A stretch of 64,000 nt of DNA from Iris pallida (lineage: Eukaryota; Streptophyta; Magnoliopsida; Asparagales; Iridaceae). The notes beneath the pieces are model-generated. The model worked only from the letters and a program-made list of their open reading frames with translations, had not been told where the DNA came from and searched no databases. Both the position numbers and the translations under genes were made by a program. Location: positions 12,625,518-12,689,517 of the forward strand of contig JANAVB010003400.1 of assembly GCA_029216955.1 (NCBI GenBank), written 5' to 3'. Numbering within the stretch: position 1 is the first letter of the stretch; the number at the start of each line of letters is the position of its first letter. Positions 11,860 through 22,400 of the stretch are shown piece after piece.

Positions 11860-14168
11860 GTTCTAGTTTAGTTTTAGTAGCCATTGGAGTGCTGATTGGT
11901 TTGACGTTGTCAAGGTCGAATTTCTTCAGCATGTCCTTTGTATACTTTGACTGACAGATGAAAGTTCTATTTGATATTTGTTTGACTTGCAGTCCAAGAA
12001 AGTAGTTGAGATCCCCACCATGCTCATCTCAAACTCGGTCTGCATATACTTGGCAAAATCTTGACAGAGAGTTTCATTAGTAGAACCAAATATAATATCA
12101 ACAACGTATATTTGTACTAAGAAAATAGTGTCTTTGAAAGATTTTATGAAAAGTGTGGTGTCAATTTTCCCTTTTGAAAAACCTTTTTCAGGCAAGAAAT
12201 TGCTTAGCCGTTCATACCAAGCTCTAGTGGCTTGTTTGAGGCCATATAGCGCTTTCTTCAGCTTGGAAACATGGTCGAAAAATTTATGATTTTCAAAACT
12301 AGGGGGTTGTTTTACATAAACTTCCTACTTAATAAATCCAATCAAGAAAGCACTTTTAACATCCATTTGAAATAATTTGAAATTTTGAAAATTAGCAAAT
12401 GCACAAAGCATCCGAATAGATTCCAATCTCTCAACAGGAGCATACGTCTCATCGTAGTCGATACCTTCCTCTTGGTTGTATCCTTGGGCTACTAGACGAG
12501 CTTTGTTGCGTGTAACTGAACCATCTTTATTTACTTTGTTTCTAAAAACCCATTTAGTACCAATAACTGAGTGATTTGCCGACCTAGAAACGAGTTCTCA
12601 TACTTTGCTCCTCTCGAATTGGTTGAGTTCCTCTTGCATGGCAAAAATCCAAAATTCATCATTAAAAGCTTCTAAAATATTTTTTGGCTCAATTTGTGAA
12701 ATGAAGGCAGTACTAGCAATGGAGTCTCTTAATGATGATCAAGTAGTTACTCCGCGTGAAACCTCACCTATTACCAAATTTTCTGGATGTGACGGCTTAA
12801 AAGAGAATTTCTTTGGCAAGCCCTCCAGAGAATTGGTTTCGGTGGTGGTATTCATTGGAGTAGAAGTTGATGGCTCAACATCATCATCAAGAGTGGCTGC
12901 TACACTGTTATCCTCATCAAAAGTCACATTGGTAGACTCTTCCATAATTAATGAGTATTTGTTAAACACTCTATATCCCTTGCTCTTGGAAGCATAGCCA
13001 AGGAAAATACCATCGTCAGCTTTGGCATCAAATTTGCCTAAGTTGTCTTTGGTGTTAAGGATAAAACATCTACAACCAAAAACTCTAAAATAAGAAACAT
13101 TTGGGGTTCTTCCAAACCAAAGCTCATAGGGTATTTTCTTCGTAATATGACGAATAAGCACCCTATTTAAAATATGGCATGCTGTACTGACAGCTTCAGC
13201 CCAAAAGTATTTTGGAAGTAAGAACTTGTTCAACATGAATCTAGCCATATCGCCAAGAGTCCTATTCTTCCGCTCCACAACACCATTTTGTGGAGGAGTT
13301 CTTGGACAAGAAAACTCATGATCAAAACCATTAGAGTCACAAAACTTTTTAAAATCAGTATTTTTGAATTTGCCTCCATGATCACTTCGGATTCGAGTAA
13401 TAATGTAGCCTTTTTCGTTTTGAACTTTCTTAACAAAAATCTTGAAAACTGAAATAGCATCACTTTTATTTGTAAGAAAGAAAACCTTGTAAATCTAGAA
13501 AAGTCATCAACTATAACAAAAGCGTAGAGTTTTCCACCAAGACTGGCTACTCTACTAGGGCCAAATAAATCTATATGAAGTAATTACAAGGGTCTAGTAG
13601 TGCTTACAGAGTTTATGGAATGAAATGAGGACTTGGTTGCCTTATTCAATTCACATTCGGCACATATCGTGTCCTTTTTAAATGTGATGTCGGGCAAGCC
13701 TCTAACTAGCTTCTTAGTCGATAGCCTGGATATAGTATCCATATTGGCATGACCAAGACGCTGGTGCCACAGTAATCTTTCATCCTTGTGAGCATATAGG
13801 CATCTACCTGCATTGTTAGTATCTCTAGACAGATAGAAAATATAAATATTATCCTCTCTTATCCCTTCAAAAGCAATGTCTCCCGTTGACCTATCATAAA
13901 TAAAGCATTTAACTTGTCCAAAGTTAATGTCATATTCATGGTCAGCAAGATGACTAATGCTGGGCAGGTTATACTTTAACTCGGTCACTAGGCAAACATC
14001 CTTTATTACGAGAAAAGGAGGATGTCCAATAATACCATTATCTATAATATACCCTTTTAGGTTGTTGCCGAAGGATACATATCATTCTCTCTTCATCGAT
14101 AGTGATGCGAAAAGATTTGCGTCTTCCGTCATATGTCACGAGCATCCACTATCGAAAATCCACTTACT
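11860..14168 (-). pseudogene. B: copia protease, integrase and N-terminal RT
   Basis: On the minus strand: protease (KWIFDSGCSRHMT, about 14150), a GAG_pre-integrase segment with LLWHQRLGHANMDT (about 13755), integrase (IDLFGPSRVA at about 13560; later MERKNRTLGDMAR near 13278), and the RT region (IYVVDIIFGS near 12110, where the usual YVDD second position is altered) ending at KPISTPMATKTKL at 11860. At least two frame changes (near 13470 and between 12740 and 12195) and many stops break it. Compared with F (43111-45470) the same order holds without large gaps. The rest of RT/RNase H was lost at the A junction. Confidence 0.85.
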
Positions 14169-14169
14169 C

Positions 14170-14778
14170 TTAGTTGAGGAGGAAAGGTCCACCTACATCA
14201 AGAGTAGATGTGACCTTTGGTACCCAAGTTCTTGAGGGTCCTAAAAAGTTAGTTTTCGGCAACCATGCATATATGTTTCTATCTACTAATCGCCTAACTC
14301 TATATTGTGGTGAAATGTGTCCATGTAGATAAGTACAAATAGCATTCTTATTTATGCTAGGAGCATATTGATGTCTATATGTAGAATGGTGTGGAGTAGA
14401 TTTATGATGATATCTATATGTAGAGTGGTGTGGAGTAGCATGGTGTTGATGTCTATATGTAGTATGGTAGGAGTGCGGTGTAGCATGATGATGACTATAT
14501 GTGGCTACAGGATGATATTTATATCTATTAGCAGTATGATGGTGATTTTGTTTATGTGCAACATAGTAATGATTGTATCTATGTGTAGCATGGTGATTAT
14601 GTGTCATATGAGAATTGTTTCTACGTGCATATGGTTTGTGTGCTTTATGAAAGTGAGTGTACATATAAGCATGATTACGTGCTGCAGGTGGATGACGTGG
14701 TTGACTTGTATAAATAGTGTCATGCTTTGTGTGTGTCTCATGTGATTGGGTTTGAGGTTGAGCAACCTGTTTTCCCAA
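14170..14778 (-). pseudogene. B: gag C-terminal region with His/Tyr-rich repeat expansion
   Basis: The open minus frame encodes a stretch dominated by His, Tyr, Thr and Arg (for example HHSTYRYHHKSTPHHSTYR), made of degenerate direct repeats at about 14360-14600. It ends in LVDRNIYAWLPK ... TWVPKV, which aligns with LVDLNVYAWIPK ... KWVPKV of F (43009-43085). In F this region carries a second CCHC site (CHYCGFIGHISSVC). In B the aligned segment reads CTYLHGHISPQYR, so the zinc ligands are lost. The frame closes at a TAA just as the protease frame opens in +1. Confidence 0.75.
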
Positions 14779-15195
14779 TCTAGTCTCTAATTTCTTAGAG
14801 ACAGCCTGCAGTTCATTAATCTTAGTATTTAAACCATAAATCTTAGTGATAGAGATCTTGTGTCTATTCTTTTCTTCAGCAATCTCAGTGTTGAGTGCTG
14901 TGATCTCTTATGTTTGCTTTTCAATACGTGCTTCGGCATCATGTAGGCTTAATTTAAGCTTAGACACCTCATTTATGACTTCCGTGAGTGAAGTGTCACT
15001 ACTATTATCAAGCAATGAAGAGAGTCTTTGAATCTCGACTTCATAACTTTTGATCTTTTCCTTGGCGTGTTTATATTTACCAATGACTTTCTTATGGTCA
15101 TTGAGTAAATCATTGAATGCATCGCCAAGTTCATCAAAAGTGAAATCATCAAGAGTTTTGTTTGATACCTTGTCGGACGTTGCCATTAGGCACAC
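14779..15195 (-). pseudogene. B: gag coiled-coil segment
   Basis: It follows directly from the gag piece right of insertion C. The text NVCLMATSDKVSNK then DDFTFDELGDAFNDL aligns with NICFMAIDQ ... DDFTFEQLGDAFSDL in F (32969-33060). Heptad-like Lys/Glu/Leu-rich sequence follows, as expected for the coiled coil of SIRE-type gag. There is one in-frame stop at about 14908. Confidence 0.8.
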
Positions 15196-15200
15196 GTTTG
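15196..15200. repeat. TSD of element C, left copy (GTTTG)
   Basis: GTTTG directly before the LTR start TGTTTGCC. The identical pentamer follows the other end at 26013-26017. Removing C and one copy rejoins the gag frame of B between residues matching EDAAN and ICFMA in F. Confidence 0.92.
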
Positions 15201-15578
15201 TGTTTGCCATTGATTATAAAAGTACAGAATAATTATCGGAGGACTGAACTTAGACTCACAATACAAACTCGCTTGTACAAAGAAAGCCTAGGGACGAAAA
15301 CCTAGGTACAGTAGTCTAAGTACAATTATTTATTTTAGATTCTGGGGGGTGATGATAGAGGCTCGGGAAGGCGACGGCAGTCCTGCCTTACTCCTTGGAC
15401 GATCGGTATGCAGCCTTGGCTCCTTGTGAGAAGATGGTTGGCGTTGACGAAGAAGCGCCCTTTTTGCTCCTCTGTTGCTCTCCTGGCTTCTCTCTCTCTG
15501 TGTGTATTCTCTCTCTGACTCTGTATATTTTTTTATTCTTTTTTGTTCCCGGCCCTTGTACAAAGAAATGATGCTGGC

Positions 15579-15586
15579 TATTTATA
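15579..15586 (-). promoter_or_regulatory. C: TATA-like box nearer the LTR 3' end
   Basis: Minus-strand TATAAATA about 380 bp before the LTR 3' end; the same box is at 24416-24423 in the other LTR. D has TATAAATA at 63827-63834, about 320 bp from its LTR end. This position fits the retroelement promoter with a short R-U5 behind it. Confidence 0.55.
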
Positions 15587-15916
15587 AGAGTGGGGTATGA
15601 TCATTAGGGTTCGCTAATGATCATTTGTTTGGAATGTCGGCGCTCCTTCAATCTATCTGAACCCTTGATCCTGATTACAATGAATCTCGGCCATTAATGA
15701 GGATAGCACCGAATCTTGTGAGCAATTAATGTTAACTGCTTTAAATCTCCATGATGGATTCTACCAATATCCGATTACTCGCCACATGTCCTGTTGGCTT
15801 GATGATAAATGATATGCCTTGATCTCAGTAATTATGATGATGATGTCAAATATATTTGTTGAGATTCGGTTAAATCGTTGATTGATCCGATGCCACGTGT
15901 TTTGATTGTGGGTCCT

Positions 15917-16190
15917 GCCAGAGCCGCATAGGATGGGCAATACTTGAACCGCAGGGAGATACTCTTCGTGAGCCGCATAGGACAATGCTTCATCGAACCG
16001 CAGGGAACGAACTCTCAATGAACCGCATATGCATAGTCTTTACGAGCCGCATGAGCTAGCGTTGTATTGAGCCGCAGGGGCTGAGCTCTCAGTGGGCCGC
16101 ATATGGCTGATTTCTGCTAGTCATATAGGGTGACTTCTCAGTGACCCGCATGAAGCTGTTCCCCATTTAAGCCGTATGAGATGTGCCACG
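15917..16190 (-). repeat. C: phased GAGCCGCA array, 24-26 bp pitch (3' LTR)
   Basis: About ten degenerate units begin with GAGCCGCAT, GAACCGCAG or close variants at 24-26 bp spacing, with unrelated filler between them. The same array is at about 24757-25030 in the 5' LTR. A third run with similar spacing continues at about 16380-16525. Confidence 0.75.
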
Positions 16191-16529
16191 TGGCAATCTA
16201 GGACTTCTGTCGGATCGGGTCAGAGATTTTCTTCTTTTTCCGAAGAGTCTGTCATTATGGCAGAACCATTATGACGCTTTATGTCAGGTCTGTCACTTGT
16301 CAGGTCTGTCAGCCGTCAGAGCATTAAATACGTCTATACGTTGGGCACAGCTGTTTTTGAAGACCACGTGGCCTCTCTCTCTGGGCCGCATAGAGTTTAC
16401 TCGAGCTTCCTATGTGCGTTGAGCCGCCTGTCCATGTTGGTGACTTTTGAGCCGCATGATACTCTTGAGCCGCATGAAGCTCGTCTGATTTTGAGCCGCA
16501 TGCAGCTTTCTTGGTTCTGTGCCGCATGA

Positions 16530-16755
16530 AAAATATTTCATGACCGAGCCGTATGAAGGACGTCTCATGACCGAGCCGCATGAGGAATGTCTCATGACCG
16601 AGCCGCATGAGGAATGTCTCATGACCGAGCCGCATGAGGAATGTCTCATGACCGAGCCGCATAAAGGACGTCTCATGACCGAGCCGCATGAGGAATGTCT
16701 CATGACCGAGCCGCATGAAGGACGTCTCATGACTCGCATGAGGAATGTCTCGATC
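16530..16755 (-). repeat. C: 27-bp tandem array (3' LTR)
   Basis: Units of the form GAGCCGCATGAGGAATGTC + TCATGACC. I count seven full units plus a partial. Two unit types alternate (GAGGAATG and GAAGGACG). Because 27 is a multiple of three, open frames appear on both strands; they are not genes. Confidence 0.9.
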
Positions 16756-16762
16756 TGCCCGT

Positions 16763-17067
16763 GCACTCGCTTTGTGGGCCCGGGTATCCCGAACACACGA
16801 GTGCGTAGGTATCATGTTTGCTCCCTGATGTGGGGGTTAATAGAAACACTTGCCCTCGATCTTTGTTGGGAGACTCTTGAGAACCACTCTGTCCGTTTGT
16901 CGCCGGGGGCTGGACACAGGCGGTTCTGTGCAACTTTTTATCAGAGGCCCGCTTAGCAGGACGCTCTTGATAGTTTGAGGTTGGGACAGCTGACTGAGCC
17001 CGATGAGCCCGCGCTGCCCTAGATTTCTTCTACTTAGGACCCGAAGGTGCGTAATAGGAAGAGTCCA
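16763..17067 (-). repeat. C: gag-derived block inside the 3' LTR
   Basis: About 305 bp aligns base for base, with many substitutions, to 62430-62740 in the gag region of D: shared landmarks include TTTGTGGGCCCGGG, CCGGGGGCTGGACA, TTGGGACAGCTGACTGAG and GAAGAGTCCA in the same order. The minus-strand translation (VQPPATNGQSGSQESPNKDRGQV) parallels D (VQPPVANERDSYQESPNNDQGQV). The identical block is in the 5' LTR (25573-25877), so it was captured before C inserted. Confidence 0.85.
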
Positions 17068-17123
17068 GGTTTGGAAGGAGGGAAGAGAAGTTGGTGCCCT
17101 TTTCAAAGGAGGTAAGGAGGCTC

Positions 17124-17131
17124 TATTTATA
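17124..17131 (-). promoter_or_regulatory. C: second TATA-like box close to the LTR 5' end
   Basis: Minus-strand TATAAATA only about 70 bp inside the LTR, repeated at 25934-25941. It lies just upstream of the gag-derived block. Whether it is used is unknown. Confidence 0.35.
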
Positions 17132-17202
17132 GCATGGAGTGAGCTCTTTCTTCTTCTCCTTTCCGATGTGGGACTAAGAGCAATATTTTCTATGCTTCTA
17201 CA

Positions 17203-19405
17203 GGACCCAATTCAAAGTTTCCAAATTGTAAATTTGGAACACTTTGAATAAGAAGCATGGAAAGTAGATTTGTTTAGGTGTGGCAAGCCAATCAGAGGTA
17301 GCATGGACGTGATAGGTTTGGGTACTTCCGCTGGGGATTTTATGTGGACTTATCATCCTTGGCGTACCTTGGTTTTAGGTACGGATAATAAGTTGAGAGA
17401 GGGAACCATCATATTTACTCAGAGGTGGTATGGACGTGGTAAATATAAAGTTGATGGTAGAGCCTTCCTACTCAGAGGTGATATGGACATGGTAGAAGTG
17501 AAATCGAATGAGGATACATAGAACAATTCAGAGGTGCTATCAACGTGGAAGTTCTATGCATTGGGTGAAAGAATGCAATGGAACAGCTGGGCTCCGAAAG
17601 CATGTGATGATGAGGAAAGATGTGGATGTACATTTGTGGTCAGCAGAGGACATTTGAGGGCCTATTATCCTTGGCATACCTTGGTTTTAGGTACGGATAA
17701 TAAGTTTGATAGGGATACCTAGGACAACTCTGCGGTAAGGCCAATACGGAGGTTCTTGGTACCGGACGAAAGAATGCCATGGAGCAGTGAACAGTTTTCT
17801 GTTTTCTTTCACTATTTTTCTTTTCTTTTTGTCAAGGGGTGTGATCCCAGATGATGTAGTACTTTGAATTTTGAATAAATGAGCATGTTTCAACTGATCT
17901 TCTCTTTCTTGTACTTGTGGTATTTGTGGAATTGGACCTGCTGGAGGATTATTTGTGGACCTGTTACCCTGGGCGTACCTTGGATTTAGGTACGAGGAAC
18001 AAGTTTCGGAGAGGAATACCTAGGACAACTTCGCGATAAGACAGCTATAGAAGGTTTTGGTATTCGAGAGAATGCCAGGGAGCAACTGGGCTCCTAGGCA
18101 TGATAGGGAAGGGATGGGCGTGTACTGGAGACCCAGTACAACATCTGTGGTTGACTGAGGACATTTGTGGTCATCAGAGGACATTTATGGTCAACAGAGA
18201 ACATTTGTGGTCAACAGAGGACATTTGTGGTCAACAGAGGACATTTGGGGCCTATTATCCTTGGCATACCCTGGCTTAGGATACGGATAATAGGATAAAA
18301 GGGAACCAACATACTTACTCAGAGGTAATGAGGACATGGCAAGTATGAGGGTTTTACCGTAGAATCTTCCTGCTCAGAGGTAATGAGGACATGGCAGGAG
18401 TGGACTCAGCGGAGGATATTTGTGGGCCTATTATCCTTGGCGTAACCTGGTTCAGGATACGGATAATAGGATGAAAGGGAAACCAACATACTTACTCAGA
18501 GGTAATGAGGACATGGCAAGTACGAAGGTTTTACCGTGGAGTCTTCCTACTCAGAGGTAAAGAGGACATGGCAGGAGAGGACTCCATGGGAGATATTTAT
18601 GGTCAACAGAGGACATTTGTGGACCTATTATCCTTGTCGTACTCCGGTTGTGGGTACAGATAATAGGTTGAAAGAGGACCGACATACTTGCTCAGAGGTA
18701 ATGTGGACATGGCAAATATAACGATTTCTTCGACGGAGCCTTCCTATTCAGAGGTAATGAGGACATGGCAGGAGTGGGCTCAATGAAGAGTGGGTACATA
18801 GAACGACTCAGAGGTAGGAGAACGTGGAAGTTCTATGCGAGGGGGCGATTTGTTTTTGGTGGAAGTGAAGACGACTCAGAGGTAATGAGGACATGGTCGT
18901 TTCGGAAATTGGTGGATCGACTACCCTTTTTGTGCACTGGGAGTGCGGGTAGTGGATCATGAGGGAGGATCTCCTTTAGGAAGAAAGTTCAGGGGTATGT
19001 TTATACATAACGTTCTTCCTAAAAGAGTGACCGGAATGTAAGTTCAGGGGTACCAGCGGGTACATGACTTGGTAGTTTAGGATTTTTGTGGAAGGAGGAG
19101 GTGAGTTCAGCGATACGAGAGGGTACATGACTCAAAAATCTGGAATGTTATGGATATGAGTTCAGCGGTACCAGCAGGTACATGACTCAGTGATCTGGAG
19201 AGAATGTGGATGTGAGTTCAGTGGTACTAGCGGGTACATAACTAGATAATCTGGAGTGGATGTGAGTTTAGCGGTACCCGGAGGGGGTACATAACTCACC
19301 AATCTAGGAAATTTGGAGGCAGAATGTGAGTTCAGCGGGACCGGAGGGTACATAACTCAATCATCATGGATTTTTTTTTGATGTCGTTTCGGACGTAATA
19401 CTTCT
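17203..19405 (-). repeat. C: untranslated region filled with short tandem repeats
   Basis: No coding sequence. Several interleaved repeat families are visible: CTCAGAGGTAATGAGGACAT units (about 17418, 17480, 18318, 18375, 18493, 18551, 18695, 18750, 18876); TTATCCTTGGCGTACCTTGG units (about 17350, 17668, 17960, 18255, 18430, 18628); four or five 21-bp ACATTTGTGGTCAACAGAGG units (18165-18250); and GTGAGTTCAGCGGTACC units ending in GGGTACATGACTC (about 18980-19360, at least six). Tat-lineage elements are known for tandem subrepeats before the 3' LTR. No clear polypurine tract is seen before 17202. Confidence 0.8.
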
Positions 19406-22400
19406 TCAGGAAGTTGCCGTTGATGGGCAACATAAGCAAGTCTCAGTGTGAGCAGCCACATACTTGGCCAGCTCCAACTCTTCTTCAGCTACCCCCTGTG
19501 TAAATGCTGACTGTGAGGATGATTTGGGCAACTTGATCATCGGGGGTTCTGTTGGTGGAGTCGAGCGGGGAGTTGTTGGTAAACTAGCGACCCCCAGTTT
19601 GGTAGTTGATGCTGGGTGGGAAGTTGTTGGCTCGCTAGAAGTCCCAGACTTTGCATCGGGGTGACGACCCTTCTTGGAAAGGCGTATCGTCATCGACTTG
19701 TCGGAGGGATTGGGTTTCTCCATTTGGGGTTGATCGACTCTCGACAGTCTGATTGTTATTGGCCCCATTGTGGGTCTCGACACTTGGCCGGACCTTGGCA
19801 GCCGGATTATCATCTGCTCTTCCTGTGCCGAGAGACTGATTGCGTCCTTACGCAGCGTGGCCGTAAGGGGTACAGATTTGCCCGGTTTGCGAGCTTGGAG
19901 GTGGATCGTCAGAGGTTCTTCTGATCCTGTGGCCGCTTTGGCACCAGCTTGCTCATTTCTTCCATCAAGGTGCCTCTTTGACTTTTCGTATAGGCAGGAG
20001 TCCGAGTAGTAGGATTCGACCCCTTTGAAGGGATCGATGTCAGCAAATTCTGTCCTCACGAAGCCATTCTTGTCGACATACTTGAAGCATTGGTGCAGTG
20101 TGGAAGGCACGATCATATAATCGTGTATCCAAGGGCGCCATAACAGGATGTTGTAAGAAGTGTCGGCATCTATGACATAGCAGGTGACTTCTGATTGGAG
20201 ATCACCAATCTGGCATTTCAGGCGGATCTTCCGGATTGGGTAGCTCCTGCCCAAATTGAAACTGCTGATGGCGGTATTTGTAGGCGTCAAACGATGCATT
20301 GGAATGCGAAGATGATGTAGCAGACCCTTCGGGATGATGCTTATGGAGGACCCAGGATTAATGTGCATCAGGTCCACCTTTACGTCGCCGATGTATCCAG
20401 TATAGTATAACGGGCGATCGTGCAGGTTGGTTTTGATGAGCATATCCTGCAGGGTGAAGACGATATTGGGCATCGCTCCCGTACACGTGCTTTCTTGGAG
20501 ATCTGCGGGCTGATTGTCTCTCGTGAGGTTGGCCTGAGCCAAGTATGCGTCGGCATTTTGGAGTGCATCGCTCAAGGCCGCACGGACATCCTTCGAGAGC
20601 CTTAGGAGTTCATATAAGGACAATTTGGCCGGTGTATTGGCCAATTGTGCAAGATGTCGAAGTTGTAGGGCCTCTCCAGCCCCTGAGGTGTCTCCTTTCG
20701 GAGGGATTTGTCAAAGCGAGTCTCCTTCGGCCTAGGCTTGTCGGTCGTAGAAGGCTGAGCCGGCCCCGGAGCATCAGTGGTAGTGGACGAATGATCATCA
20801 GTCGAGTTTTCAGCCACGGGCTGAGATTGTGCTCCAGATCGAGTAACAACGACCGTGACTTCTTCCTCATCTGCCGAGGCGGTACGGCATGATCTGACTT
20901 TTCCACTTCTCTTCTTGTGTATGGGAGGCATTGTAGGCTGAGCCACCTCGTAGACCAAGTCCGGATGGACCCACATAATTTCTTCTCGCGATGTAGTGAG
21001 AGGTACAAGATCGGCAGCTTGATCTCGAGCAGGCGAAAGATTAGCAATTTCCATCGTTGCCAGAGGGATGGGTATAACACCGTCTTGAGTCTGTTGGCGG
21101 GAAGCTGCCGAATTGTACGGATACCATGTTGGCTGCTACGGTTACCTCTTCGAAATCGATGGCAAGAGCGTTCAAATCGATGAGGTTTTGGATGTACCGT
21201 TTCAGTTGGTAGCAGTCGTGTGTAGCATGGTGGACGTAACGGTGGTAATGGCAGAATTTTGGGTTCTCCAAGTCAGCCGGCCGAGGCTCCCGTCTTGGCG
21301 GAGGGAGCTGAATTCTATCTCCTTGTATGAGCATGTCTAAGATAGGCTTGACGTGGCCATCTTCAAAAGAATAAGTGATTTGAGGCCATTGTTTGTTTGT
21401 TGGTTGTGACTCGGGCTTCTGGGCCGTGTCGGCCACCATAGCCTGCTTGCCTCTGTTGTCCCGATTGTTGGAGGGGCTACCCCCGTTGTCAGGGTTGGTG
21501 CTGGGACGCTTGCCCTTGTTCTCTCCCTCTGAGATATGCAACCCCAGCTGGCGGGCCATCTTCAATCGTTCTTCGGTACTTGTAGCACTGATGATAAAAG
21601 CCTTCCAGTCCTTGAATTGACTTTCGCCCATCTAGAGACTAATTGTCGGGAGTAGTCTCTTTTGGCAAATTTTAATCAGGAAAGAATCCGGATTGCCAGA
21701 TGGTAACTTCATTGCGGTTTGGCGAAACCCTCAATGTAATTCCTCGTCAGCTCTTTCTCTCATTGGATGACGTCCATGAGGGTAGACATTGTGACGTCCT
21801 GTCCTACCTTGTAGAACCTCTCCAAGAACAAGCGTTTGAAGCCAGCAAAGCAGTGGATGCAATTGTCTGGCAGGTTGCGGTACCAGTCGAAGGCGACTCC
21901 TTGCAATGCCCCGATTAATAAACGCGTGAGGATAGCGTCATCATGGGGCAAATGGTCGGTGGTGACCTCGAAGTAAGTGATATACCGACTTGCTGAGGTC
22001 TTGCCATCATAGGGGTTGATATTGAACGGCTTATATCTTGGTGGGAATGGAACATCCCTCCATTCAGCAGGATATGGTTGCCGAATTCTGAAGTCTTGAG
22101 AGTTTTTTCGGGCGTGGAACATGGCTCGGAGCTCTTGAACTTCTCTCCTTACTTCTCGGGTCTCATCTGTCGCAGTCGGAGCCGTTACTTCGGGAGGATT
22201 ATTGCCCGGGTTCGGTGCCGCCGAATTTGAATCTACGTTGACTGGGGGACCCGCACTTGTCTGGCCAGGTGTCACTCCCTGCAGAGTAGGAAGCGCCGCT
22301 TTGATCTCGTCTACAGACTTGACCAAGGCGTACAGTATGGCCTCTAAAGTGTCGATGCGTTGGCGATCATTGGAGCCACCTTGACTGTTGTCTGTCATGA

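Larger units (their letters stand above)
15201..17202 (-). repeat. C: 3' LTR (2002 bp)
   Basis: On the minus strand it starts TGTAGAAGC (17202) and ends GGCAAACA (15201). It contains, from its 5' side: TATA-like TATAAATA (17131-17124), a gag-derived block (17067-16763), a 27-bp tandem array (about 16755-16530), a 25-bp phased array (about 16190-15917), and a second TATAAATA (15586-15579). Confidence 0.92.

Noticed and set aside
16530..16755. CRISPR-like array
   Set aside because: Units are direct tandem repeats without unique spacers, in an LTR of a plant element.
16519..16956. 145-codon ORF and opposing ORFs over the 27-bp array (also 25356-25766) as a repeat protein
   Set aside because: The 27-bp period keeps several frames open at once on both strands; the LTR location and a gag-derived neighbour explain the rest.
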